NCBI GenBank assembly: GCA_963995505.1
Contig: OZ023194.1
Location: 9,606,428 to 9,670,427, forward strand
Direction of reading: 5' to 3'
DNA: 64,000 bases
Source: Hypericum androsaemum
Lineage: Eukaryota; Streptophyta; Magnoliopsida; Malpighiales; Hypericaceae
The position numbers and the translations under genes were made by a program. Below the pieces are notes generated by a model. It was not told where the DNA came from. It made no database searches and was given only the letters and a program-made list of their open reading frames with translations. Of this stretch, positions 23,686-33,712 are shown one piece after another (the first letter of the stretch is position 1; every line of letters starts with the position of its first letter).

Positions 23686-26600
23686 ATGTCAGTTGCTTCT
23701 AGATCAATCATAGCTGAGTTAAACCGTGAGTTAAAACTCAACGGTGAAAACTATGAGAATTGGAGCATGAAAATCCAATATGTGCTTGAGAAACAAGAAG
23801 TTATGGAGCACATACATGTGATAATGGATGAGCCTGAAGAAGGCACAACTGCTCAACATAAGCGAGAAAAAGAAGCTTATGTTATTTGGAAGAAAAAGAA
23901 CACTACTGCCCGATTGATTTTGCTGAGTTCGATGATGGATGATGTCACCCAACAATTTTGCGTGTATGACAATGCGAAAGAGTTATGGGACGCTCTCAAA
24001 CAAAAATTCAGAAAGCTTTCAGTGTCACAGCTGCGTACTTTGACCATAAGGTTTGACACCTTTAAAAAGCGTCCGGAGGTTACCATGAGGAAACACTTGA
24101 GAGTGATGTCTAATATGATCAGTGAACTGGCAGAGGCTGGTCACATACTTAGCAACGAGCAGCAGATTCAAGCTATCATCCATTCCCTACCACCAAGTTG
24201 GGAACAGATGAAGATGAATCTTACCCATTCTGACCATTTGGTAACATTTGATGATGTTGCCAGACACCTTGAGCTGGAGGAGGATCGCCTCCTAGCTATG
24301 AAATCTCACCCTGAAGCCCATTCGATTTGTTCGACTGGGAGTGATGGAAAAAAGAAAAAAGGTAAAGGGAAGGGTAAGTGTAAAGAAACTCCAAGGGCTG
24401 AAAACTATGGAACCAAGTTGGATGGCTCCAAGGCTAAAAAGAAAAAGCGGTTTAACATTTCAAAAGTGAAATGTTTTAACTATCAACAGAAGGGACATTT
24501 TGCAAAAGATTGCAAGATGCCCAAGCAGGTACAACTAAACTCAAGTGTGAGTAAGTTGTATGTATCCTCTTGTACCCTTCTAACTGAGTCACATTCTATG
24601 TGGGTGATTGATTCAGGAGCGACAGACCATGTAGCTAGAGACTGTTGTTCATTCATTGAATACAGGCGGTTGTCAGCTGGAGCAAAAATTATTTTTGTTG
24701 ATAATAACTCGTGCGTGGATGTGAAAGGCCTGGGCACTTGTAAATTGCACCTTCGTGGTGGTCGTGCCCTTCTTTTACATGACGTATTGTTTGCTCCAGA
24801 CATTCGAAGGAACCTAATCTCAGTTTTGGCCTTAATGTCTTTAGGTTTTCGGTTGTCGTTTAAAGACGACACTGTTAGATTATTTTTGGATGATGTCTAT
24901 TTTGACCTTGGATATATATCGGAAGGTTTTTTGATTCTAAATATATTGATCCTTGTAAAAGTTTTTCCTTAGTCACTAGTTTAAACTCATTGGAAGATGA
25001 TATTAAACTATGGCATTCTAGACTAGGCCATATCGGTCAGGATCGTTTAAATCGTCTAGCTAAGATAGGACTACTGAGAAATGTAGAGAGATCTATATTA
25101 CCCAGATGCGTATCCTGTCTAGAAGGGAAAAGCACAAGGAAACTTTTCGGTACTGGGGCTAGATCCGAATTTCCATTACAATTAGTCCATTCTGACATCT
25201 GTGGTCCAATGAACGTGAGGGCAAGGTATCGAGCATATTACTTCATCACCTTCATTGACAACTATACTAGATATGGTCTGATATACCTGATTTCTCACAA
25301 GTCTGAAGCCTTAAACTACTTCATGATGTACATGCGTTATGTTGAGAATCAGAAGGACAGAAAGATAAAAGTCTTGTGAACTGATTGTGGCCGTGAATAT
25401 CTTTCTGAGAAGTTCAAAGCTCTATGCATTGAAAAAGAGATTGAACATCAGTTGTCTATTTCCTATACACCGCAGCAAAACAGGGTTGCTGAAAGAAGGA
25501 ATAGAACCCTTCTTGACATGGTTAGATCGACGATGGCAGAGGCAAGTTTGCCTATATCATTCTATGGAGATGCGCTCCTGACTGCCGCATACGTTCTAAA
25601 CTGTATTTCCTCTAAGTCTGTTACTGCGACTCCTTATGAAATATGGACAGATCGGAAGCTCGATCTATCCTATTTTAAGCCATGGGAGTGTGCATCATAT
25701 GTCTATTCTACCTCAAGTACTTTCGATAAATTAGGACCGAAAGGTAGAAAAAGTATCTTTATAAGATATCCAGAGGTATCTTAAGGGTACGTGTTCGTGG
25801 GTAAACTAGACGATGGAAATGTAACATAATTTGAATCACGTGATGTCATATTTTTGGAGAATGAATTTCCAAGTTTGAGGGAGGTTAGTAATGACCTTAC
25901 CCTTTATAAGACAGATGAACCAGAATCATCTGGATCACTTCTTCCGAGTGGGAGAATTGAGAAGGAAGATAGAGATTTTCCAACTCAAAATGATCTGGAA
26001 GGTCGTGATCAGAGTCTTGAAAGGGAGATAATTCCTTATTTCAGTAGGAGTACGGTATTTCTACCCAGTGAGAGTGCGATTCTTGGATATGATGAATATA
26101 TGAGAGATGTTTATCAAAACCAGAAATATCGTAGGTCTAGCAGAACTAGCATACCACGCCGACGATTTGACATCGAAGGCGAGGCTAATGCATTCTTGGT
26201 ATCACTAAAGAGATTTGGTGGTCCAAGTAAAATTCTTCTGGCCATCCTACATGATGAAGATGAGCCAAAGAATGTATCTGGAGCTTTGTCATCTCCAAAA
26301 TGAACTGAATGGATGAATGCAATGGAAGAAGAAATGTCTTCTATGATCAAAAACTAGGTTTGGGATCTGGTCGACCTATCTAAGGGGCGTAGGGCAATTG
26401 GAAATAAATAGATTCTCAAAATCAAGCGTAATGCAGATGGCAGTATCGAAAGGTACAAAGCGCGTTTGGTTGCCCAAGGGTTCAAACAACAGACTGGGAT
26501 AGACTACGAGGAGACTTTTGCACCTGTTGTTAGATTTACGTCAATTAGGATCATTTTAGCTATGGTTGCTAACATGAATCTAGAATTACATCAAATGGAT

Positions 26601-27804
26601 GTAAAGACTGCTTTTCTACATGATTCAGCCTGAGGGCTAGATTCAAAAAGGCAGCGAACACAAAATTTGCAAATTGAATAGATCAATTTATGGCCTTAAG
26701 CAGTCGTCTAGACAGTGGTATATTCGCTTTCATAATACGATCATGGCGCATGATTTTATAATGATAGACGAAGATCTCTACGTGTATGTTAAGCGATCAG
26801 GAAAGAAGTTTGTTATCATTACTTTGTATGTTGATGACATCCTTTTAGCTGGAAATGACATGGGATTTCTTGTCGAAATTAAAGATTGGTTATCTTCCAA
26901 CTTTAAAATGAAAGATATGGGTGAAGCAGATTACATACTCGGAGTTAAGATTTCGAGAAATTGTTCGAAAAGAATAGTGTCTCTTTTACAAGAGACATAT
27001 ATTCGCAAAGTAGTAGAACGTTTCAAATGTGACCACAGTAACTCGAAGTACGTCCCATTGGTTAAAGGTCATAATTTATGTAAGGACATGTGCCCAAAAA
27101 TAACTAAACAACGTGGAAACATGGAGAATATTCCTTATGCCAATGCAGTTGGATGCCTGATGTACGCCATGTTATGTACCATACCTGATATTTGCTATGC
27201 TGTTGGGATAGTAAGCAGATATCAGTCTGATCCAGGCAGTGCTCACTAGAAGGCTGTCAAAAGAATTTTGAAATATTTGAACACTACTGCAGAATACTCC
27301 TTGTACTATCAAGGACCTGACCTAATACTGAGTAGCTACACTGATGCTGATTGAGGAGGCGACATGGACGAGAAAAAGTCTACATCTAAATTTGTTTTCT
27401 TATTGGGCGGGGCTGCTATCTCATAAAGTAGTAAGAAGCAAACCTGTGTATCCCTGTCAACAATGGAAGCAAAATATGTAGCTTTAGCTCATGCTGCACA
27501 AGAAGCGGTATGGTTGAAGAGATTCTTAAGCCATCTCTCCCTGATCAACTCGACGGAGCCCGTGAGTCTATTCTGCAATAACCAGGCAACTATAGCGTAT
27601 GCTAAGGATCCTAGATTCCATAGCAGGGCTAAGCATATAGATATTAAATTTTACTTTGTTAGAAGTTTAGTAAAATATAAAGAACTGTGTATGAAACACA
27701 TATCTACACAAGATATGACCGCAGATCCGATGACTAAAATATTACCTCAAAAAGTATTCGAGAAACATGTTAAGTCATTGGGTTTACGACGATTTCATTT
27801 GTAA
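23686..27804 (+). pseudogene. Copia gag-pol polyprotein, disabled
   Basis: Gag opens at 23686 (MSVASRSIIAELNRELKLNG) with a UBN2-type capsid and a zinc knuckle at about 24472-24513 in which the second cysteine is tyrosine (CFNYQQKGHFAKDC). Protease follows (WVIDSGATDHV, about 24600), then the pre-integrase box (LWHSRLGHIG, about 25007), integrase (25130-25780), RT (about 26310-27250, YVDDILLAGND near 26825) and RNase H (to 27804, ending RRFHL). Homology stays in frame across many stops, including TGA 25377-25379, TAA at about 25782, TAG at about 26356 and 26408, TAG 27247-27249, TGA at about 27351 and TAA at about 27424. Another frame break lies near 24970. Confidence 0.92.
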
Positions 27805-28747
27805 TCTAATTAGTTAGAATAAAGAAGTTTTATTTGACAATATGAGCTAATTATGAAATATGTCGGACAGAAAAGTAGCCCACTCACACGGGTGTTTACC
27901 TCAGTGGGAGTCAAGAAGTTGATTCCTAGATGAGATGAGGCAGTTATTGGATATTCATAAGTGCATGTCCTATGACGGAATGCCGTCTTGCTCAAGAGCA
28001 AGTTTTCTTATGGGATGCAGGAATAAGTTGCTGCATTTAGATTTTCTACAATCCATATGATAAGATATAAGTAGAACTTATCATACTGTCTGTCCTATTA
28101 GCCTAGAGTTAAGCTAAGGCTGATACTCTAGTATGGTGTTAAATGACATGTGTTCCTTTAAAAAAGGAATGTACACCGTGACACGTGATCAGTATCATAT
28201 GTGCTACTCGACCACTGGATGGGATGAAAATGTTGAGTAATTTCACAATCCCTGGTGTGAGACCAATTTTCGAGAAATGTGATTCCTGAAACCTACCCTT
28301 AAGATCCTAAACGTATTCTGGAAGTATGGTCCAGTGCTGCTAGCTTGGAAAGTTCATGAAAAGATTATGGCATAGCAATTCGACCTGGCAGAGCTGACCA
28401 GAAAAGTAGGCTGTATCATTATGAAAAGAATATAGTTAAGGGAGAAAGAACTCTGTTCATCACATTATGAGTTTCGTGGTTCAGGTGCACCAATTGTATT
28501 GAAAAGTACAATAGTAAATCCGAATATAATTGTTTGAAATCATTAACGAGAATAATGGAATGTGACATGAGTCTTGGGGTAATAGCATGTATTATACAAG
28601 AAGGTTGTCGAGATGCTACTATTCAAGTAGCCTGAGTGTCCGTGCTCTTAAATTTAGCTTAACACACTCGACGTATGCTGGTCGCACGAAATCCTTTAAA
28701 GAAATTTGATAGCTGTTGATCAAGGTCAATAATAATTGAGTGGGAGA
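27805..28747 (+). other. Noncoding 3' region and polypurine tract of the Copia element
   Basis: No gene seen between the RNase H end and the 3' LTR. The purine-rich 'gagtgggaga' immediately before 28748 is the likely plus-strand primer. Confidence 0.65.
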
Positions 28748-29287
28748 TGTTGGACCTAAAAGGCCCAATCAGGCCCAAATTTTGGGTGGAATAGGCCGGT
28801 CAACCCGAATTGACCCGTCCAAGGCCACACAAGCACCACGTAAGTGTGACGCAGCACTGATGCAGTTGCCGCCAAAGTTGGCAGCCCACATGGCACGCTG
28901 ACGTGGCGCCACATGGCAAATCTAGGGGATAGCTTTGCCACGTGGCATCTAGGGGATAGCTTTGCCACGTGGCAGACATGCGGCCCGAAGTACCACGTGG
29001 CAGACATGCGGCCCAATAGTGCCACGTGTCGCCGCGTGGTGTGCCACGTGGCGCATTCTGATGGACCGGATTTCCCTATAAAAAGGAAAATCTGGCAGAA
29101 CCAAAAAGAAGTTTGCCCACAACCACTCAATAAGAAAGAAAAACTCTGGAATAGTTCTTGAGTTTTGATTAGATTTTCAATAGAGGAAATCTCGTGAAAA
29201 TCAATTACGAATCCGTTATAACGTGATCGTAATTCGACTGGCACGAAGACATTGTAGACCCGAACCTGTGGAGCTCTTGCTTCAACA
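28748..29287 (+). repeat. 3' LTR of the Copia element
   Basis: A 540-bp LTR with perfect TGTTG...CAACA ends. It contains two tandem ~27-bp units ('ctaggggatagctttgccacgtgg') and two units around 'cacgtggcagacatgcggccc', which together multiply CACGTG boxes. A TATA box lies at 29076-29086. Confidence 0.85.
28939..29086 (+). promoter_or_regulatory. G-box cluster plus TATA box in the Copia 3' LTR
   Basis: CACGTG occurs at 28939-28944, 28966-28971, 28994-28999, 29023-29028 and 29045-29050, each preceded by C and followed by G or T. It is followed by 'ctataaaaagg' at 29076-29086. G-box/ABRE cores are bound by bZIP and bHLH factors (light, ABA and stress pathways). Whether this LTR is active is inference. 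Confidence 0.6.
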
Positions 29288-29460
29288 AATAAATAATTTA
29301 TTATTAACAAATTAATTTATTAATTAAATAAATTTAATATGTAATTACACGTTAAATTCATCACTCCCATAACTAAACATGAATGACATAGCTCCGATTT
29401 TTGTCTCTATTTTCTTTTTCCCATTAACTTTTTAGACACCGAGGATATAAACTCAAAGCA

Positions 29461-29695
29461 CCGATTTTTACTAGCCTTTGAAGCTACCCTTATTTCAATT
29501 TTTCCAAACACAAACTCGGAGAAATTTCGCGAAGTCCCGATTTTTACTAGCCGTTGAATGTACCCCTATTGTTTAAACCCAAGACCCCGATTTTTACTAG
29601 TCATTGAAGCTACCCCTATTTCAATTTTTCTGAACACAAGCTAAAAGAAAATTTGCAAAGGCCCAATATTTTACTAGCTGTTGAAGGCACCTTAT
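29461..29695. repeat. Diverged tandem repeat, four units
   Basis: The core 'ccgatttttactagccgttgaagctaccc' recurs at about 29461, 29537, 29587 and 29663, with spacings near 76, 50 and 76 bp. The middle unit has lost about 26 bp. No coding potential. Confidence 0.75.
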
Positions 29696-29745
29696 TTGAA
29701 ATTTGTCCATGTATAATGAAAATAAACTCTTCCAAAAACAAAATA

Positions 29746-29827
29746 CAACTGACATAGAAATTTTGCAGGGGGTGGTTGGGCTTCTTTTGTCTCTTAATCG
29801 CCCGTCGGGAAATTTCTATGTCAGTTG
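29746..29827. repeat. 18-bp perfect inverted repeat (hairpin)
   Basis: The arm 29746-29763 (caactgacatagaaattt) is exactly complementary to 29810-29827, with a 46-base loop. It could be a small foldback/MITE relic or a hairpin-forming site. No target duplication was identified. Confidence 0.85.
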
Positions 29828-30849
29828 GACTCTATCAGAAATTTGGAAAAACCTTGCGGACTCAATTGGAATTTGGTATAACCATGAAAACTGATTTTTA
29901 CGTTTTTCCGGACATAGGATTGATTAGAAATTTGCTAGTAGTGTAAATTTATAAGTTTGTTCAAAGGTTTAAAAAATTCAAAATTTGAACTTAATTAATG
30001 TGGTAAAAAAGTAGCATGTTTAATTCTAAAAATCTAAGTTGTATGTTTAGACATGGAGTGATGCCATAAAAAGAGAAATTTTATTAGATGGATGATCAGT
30101 GCCGAAACATATTTTTAGATACAAGAATTATCAAATTATGGTAAAATGATATATGTTATTACAGAGTTACAGGGAAATACATAAATGATGGTCAACAGGG
30201 AATTTCTCTATGAAATACAATGGCAGATTTGCTTACGTGAGTTATTTGTTGCATATATTTACATTATTTATAGCATTTTGTTATGTTGTCAATTTTCTCA
30301 TATAATCACTTTGTCATTTAGCTTTGTTTTCATTTCACACAAGAAAGAGTAGGTCTTGAAAGTTGCTAGAACTAGTATAAATAAGTGAGTCTTTTTGGGT
30401 ACTAATCGAACTCATTTAGGCTTCCACCCGAGAAAGTTGAAACCATTCTAATACAACTATTGAGCATCTATAAATACTCAATTAGTTCGAGAGTAATGAA
30501 ACGAAAACTTAGACTTTCATTTTGACAATTCCTTCTTTCTTTTTTGAGTCTAAACTTGCGATTCTTTCTTCAAGAAATTCGTGAGAGTGTAACTCTGAGT
30601 TTTGAGTGTAAATCATCGCATAATCTTTTTCCTAGGGATTTTTCTAGAACTCAAGATTGGAAAATTTGAAAAAAAATCCAAAAAAAAAACCCAAGGAATA
30701 CTGGCACCAATAGAGCAATGAAAAACCTAAGGTTAATCAGAGTCCCAAAGCCCATCTCTAAATCCCTTGGGCCAAACGAGGTGAAGAGCCCACATTATAA
30801 TTCCGAAACGCTTCCTATCTTCCTAAAACCCTACATCGACCCACCGCAT

Positions 30850-30883
30850 AATATATAAATCTCTCTTCCAGGGTTAGGGTTTT
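30850..30883 (+). promoter_or_regulatory. Cyclophilin core promoter: TATA box and telo-box
   Basis: 'taatatataaat' (about 30849-30860) is the best TATA candidate. It is followed by 'agggttagggtttt' (30870-30883), the reverse complement of the plant telo-box, which is common near the transcription start of housekeeping and translation-linked genes. Confidence 0.6.
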
Positions 30884-30920
30884 GGGGGGAAGACCTGAAG
30901 CATCATCGGATTGGTTTTTG

Positions 30921-31460
30921 GTAAGTAGATTTTTCACTCGTAGCATCGGATTGAGCTATTTAAAAGTTTTAATTGTTAAGCACATATCGAAGGCTTGCTT
31001 GTGTTCTGATTAAGAACCTGTGAGCTCAAAAGACGTGCAATATTCAACAAAATCAACCATCCCTTTTTGCCCTAGAGTGTTTCCATCTCTAGGGTTTCTC
31101 TGGTTGATTTTTACATTCTTCTCGCTTCGGTTTTACGGTTTTCGGTTTGTAGGGTCTCGTTGTTTCTGTGGCTTGGAAATTCAGGGTCTTGTTAGAGGAA
31201 TGAATCAGCCAATTTGCAGAGCAAGGGATCTGGAAAATGGCTCGACTTGCATTGAAGGTTGGCGACAGTAAATAACGCGACTCTCCGTGCCTATTTGAGT
31301 CTCCCTGTCTCGATTAAGGCCTCGAACAAGTTGCTACATATCCGGTTTTGATTAAATGCCTTTGCATTGTGCTATCGGATGTGATTTCTGGTTCTCTAGA
31401 GCCCTAGAACAAAGTTGATGCTTGTTTTATACTGAGTCAAGTTTCTGTTGTTCTGATCAG
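30921..31460 (+). other. Intron in the 5' UTR of the cyclophilin gene
   Basis: Donor 'ttttg|gtaagtag' at 30921 and acceptor 'ttctgatcag|g' at 31460 fit the consensus. The intron is T-rich and 540 bp, and it places a short noncoding exon (about 30880-30920) before the coding exon. Inferred from splice signals only. Confidence 0.6.
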
Positions 31461-31481
31461 GGATACACATCTTAATTGAGA

Positions 31482-32024
31482 ATGTCGAATCCCAAGGTGT
31501 TCTTTGACGTTCTTATTGGCAAGACGAAAGCTGGACGAATTGTAATGGAACTCTTTGCCGATGTTACCCCGAAAACTGCTGAAAATTTCCGTGCCCTTTG
31601 CACCGGGGAGAAGGGGATCGGAAAGTCTGGAAAGCCGCTGCATTACAAGGGCTCAGCCTTCCACCGCATTATCCCCAACTTCATGTGCCAGGGTGGAGAT
31701 TTCACTAGGGGGAATGGCACGGGAGGAGAATCCATTTACGGCTTGAAGTTTGCCGATGAGAACTTCAAGATGAAGCACACGGGTGCTGGTATTCTCTCGA
31801 TGGCAAATGCAGGGCCGAACACCAACGGTTCCCAGTTCTTCATTTGCACCGACAGGACACCCTGGCTTGACGGGAAGCATGTTGTGTTTGGCAAGGTTGT
31901 CAATGGATACAGTGTTGTTAAGGAAATGGAGAAGGTGGGCTCTCAGGGTGGCACCACTTCGCAGACCGTTGTCATCGAGGATTGCGGGCAGGTGACGGAC
32001 GATGCTGCTGAAGGAAATGAATAG
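31482..32024 (+). CDS. Cyclophilin, cytosolic-type peptidyl-prolyl cis-trans isomerase
   Basis: Catalyses cis-trans isomerisation of X-Pro bonds and acts as a folding helper. It is the cyclosporin A target class. Single coding exon, 180 residues. The start is the ATG at 31482 ([13 protein letters not shown]); an upstream in-frame TTG is not a plausible start. The active-site set is complete: [15 protein letters not shown] (catalytic Arg), the [14 protein letters not shown] block, and [11 protein letters not shown] with the drug-binding Trp and His. The [13 protein letters not shown] insertion is the divergent loop characteristic of plant cytosolic cyclophilins. There is no signal or transit peptide. 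The C-terminus ([10 protein letters not shown]) is a few residues longer and more acidic than the usual ~172-residue forms. A polyadenylation-like 'aataataaaa' lies at about 32188. Convergent with RAF1, 344 bp apart. Confidence 0.97.
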   Translation: MSNPKVFFDVLIGKTKAGRIVMELFADVTPKTAENFRALCTGEKGIGKSGKPLHYKGSAFHRIIPNFMCQGGDFTRGNGTGGESIYGLKFADENFKMKHTGAGILSMANAGPNTNGSQFFICTDRTPWLDGKHVVFGKVVNGYSVVKEMEKVGSQGGTTSQTVVIEDCGQVTDDAAEGNE

Positions 32025-32368
32025 AGAAAATTCGCAAAACGAAGACAGCCTGATATCTCGTTCTTTGTCTGTCTTTCTAACAAGTTGGTGTTAGTTTGGA
32101 ATGTACAATGTGGATTGTAAATGGCTGAGATGTTTGATATCTTTGGGAGTTGGCAAGTATTTGTATTGATGAGGTACCATCTTGATCAATAATAAAACAC
32201 GCCCATTTTCTGATTATTAGTCTTGAACATTTTCGCAAAACTATGATTCGCAATCATATCTGATTGTAATAAACTCAGTATTCTGAGATTGGTACATGTA
32301 ACAATCTAGTCATATCAATATTGAAATGCATCTCAAATACTATCAAAAGCTGCTAAGCCATCATCTGA

Positions 32369-33712
32369 TCAATCCCAATCATCGATCGATTGGTCCTCTG
32401 TCTCCTCTTTCGGAGGTCGGACCACCAGTACGACCGTCCCTAAAGCCTCCACTACACCCGTCTCCTTCAACGTCGTACCTCTCTCCACCTTCAACCCGCC
32501 TCCGCGGCCGTCGCCGGTGCCATCATGATCCACCAAGTAGAACCCATCATCCTCTGTTACCCCCTTCCTGGTGCGATCTGCAACCACCAAGATGGCCTCG
32601 TGGTTCCACTTACGAACCTTCCAAGGCAAAGCCTTCCCATCACCAAAGGCCACCACGACTCCGCCATTCCCCAGTTCGAACAAGGCCTCCCAACGCGGCA
32701 ATGCCACCCACCTCTCCCACCCCTTGTCGGCCACCACGACGCCAAACTCCCCCTCGCTCCTACACTCCATAGGCGCATCCACGACCTCCCTCGCTCTCCC
32801 CTCCGCCCGACAAACAGGCAAAACCACAACACTCGTGGCCTCCGCAACCTCCCCAACTCTCAACCTCACCACCGGAACTCTCACGCTGACAGACACCGCC
32901 CCATCGACGCCATCCTTCCCTTGGCCCTTCCCCTCCAACTCCTTCAAGATGGCGCCTTTCGCCTTCTCCGAGACAGCGACCTCCAACGCCCGCTCCAGCG
33001 CATTGCTCCGATCAACAGGGCTGCTGCTCCCCTGGTACTCCCTGGCCTGCCTAAAGTACATAAAAGCCAGACAATCCCCGGGGTAGGAATACTCGAAACA
33101 CTCCCACGAGTGATCCCCGCGCCTCCTAGGGAAATCCTTCATCGCCCGCGCCAAGTCCTGCGCTCTCTTAGCATCAAGCTCATTCTCAATTATGAACTTG
33201 GCAGCAGCCGCCCTCTGGGAGGTGCTCAACAGCCTGATCTCGTAGAGCAGCTCGGACCCCCCGGTGTCAAACGCATTGACGATTTCCGGGTCGGTACCCG
33301 ACTGGACCAGCGTGTCCCTCACCTTGGCTCCGACGATGAGGCGGTTCTGCTCGACCCCGGAGATCCCCGTGGCCTCTTCTATGGAGGGAGGGGAGAAGCC
33401 TTCCTGGAAAAGGGAAGGGATGAGGGGGGCGTACTCGTACCAGAGGCCGAGGCGGTTGGAAAGGATGTCGAGGCGGGAGGCGGTGTCGAGGTTGCGGAAC
33501 TTCTCCGGGAGAGAGGAGGGCGGGGGCCGGAATGGCTGGTAGAGCTGCTTGCCCGGGGCCGGGGTGGAGGAAGACGGGATGATGGCGGCGGAGATGGGTT
33601 TGGGGCGGCGGAGGGGTCTGACTCTGAGGGTGAAGGGGCGAGTGTTGAAGGGGAGCGGGCTTATCAGGAATTTGGAAGCCAGAGGTGGTTTCTGTTGGGT
33701 TAGAGTCGCCAT
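32369..33712 (-). CDS. RAF1: Rubisco accumulation factor 1, chloroplastic
   Basis: An assembly chaperone that binds folded RbcL after the chaperonin step and helps build RbcL dimers and octamers of Rubisco in the stroma. Single exon, 447 residues, from an ATG at 33712 (MATLTQQKPPLASKF) to TGA at 32369. Residues 1 to about 45 are Ser/Arg/Pro-rich and acid-poor, as expected of a chloroplast transit peptide. Next comes the N-terminal alpha-helical domain (about 60-215; FRNLDTASRLDILSNRLGLWYEYAPLIPSL, split here as FRNLDTASRLDIL and SNRLGLWYEYAPLIPSL), a linker, and the beta-rich C-terminal dimerisation domain (about 260-435; VPVVRLRVGEVAEA, LPRWEALFELGNGG), ending in an acidic tail EETEDQSIDDWD. 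The length fits the plant family. The high GC leaves long meaningless open frames on the opposite strand. Confidence 0.95.
   Translation of the reverse strand: MATLTQQKPPLASKFLISPLPFNTRPFTLRVRPLRRPKPISAAIIPSSSTPAPGKQLYQPFRPPPSSLPEKFRNLDTASRLDILSNRLGLWYEYAPLIPSLFQEGFSPPSIEEATGISGVEQNRLIVGAKVRDTLVQSGTDPEIVNAFDTGGSELLYEIRLLSTSQRAAAAKFIIENELDAKRAQDLARAMKDFPRRRGDHSWECFEYSYPGDCLAFMYFRQAREYQGSSSPVDRSNALERALEVAVSEKAKGAILKELEGKGQGKDGVDGAVSVSVRVPVVRLRVGEVAEATSVVVLPVCRAEGRAREVVDAPMECRSEGEFGVVVADKGWERWVALPRWEALFELGNGGVVVAFGDGKALPWKVRKWNHEAILVVADRTRKGVTEDDGFYLVDHDGTGDGRGGGLKVERGTTLKETGVVEALGTVVLVVRPPKEETEDQSIDDWD

Larger units (their letters stand above)
21585..29287 (+). mobile_element. Decayed Ty1/copia element (Tnt1-94-like pol) with rearranged 5' end
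   Basis: The plus-strand order is LTR-like start (21585-21775), unrelated-looking sequence, an unrecognised leader ORF (22740-23332), gag-pol (23686-27804), noncoding DNA, polypurine tract (gagtgggaga), 3' LTR (28748-29287). The 3' LTR has TGTTG...CAACA ends. The 5' copy matches it only for the first ~190 bp and carries an extra ~35-bp segment there. No matching target duplication was found. Domain order PR-INT-RT-RH marks it as Copia. It is dead through multiple stops. Confidence 0.85.
29288..30839. other. Intergenic DNA upstream of the cyclophilin gene
   Basis: No gene. It holds a tandem-repeat patch (29461-29695), a perfect inverted repeat (29746-29827) and, near 30370-30500, LTR-like wording ('agtataaataagtga', 'ataaatactcaattag') too weak to call an element. 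Confidence 0.6.

Noticed and set aside
30360..30560. A further solo LTR before the cyclophilin promoter
   Set aside because: There is TATA-like and LTR-like wording, but no matching ends, primer site, or second copy in the window.
31476..31481. Upstream in-frame TTG start adding two residues to cyclophilin
   Set aside because: Eukaryotic genes rarely start at TTG, and the ATG at 31482 gives the canonical [10 protein letters not shown]-terminus.
32525..33703. A 392-codon open frame on the plus strand across RAF1
   Set aside because: It is antisense to RAF1, consists of low-complexity Pro/Arg/His composition and arises from the high GC of that gene. RAF1 itself matches its family end to end.
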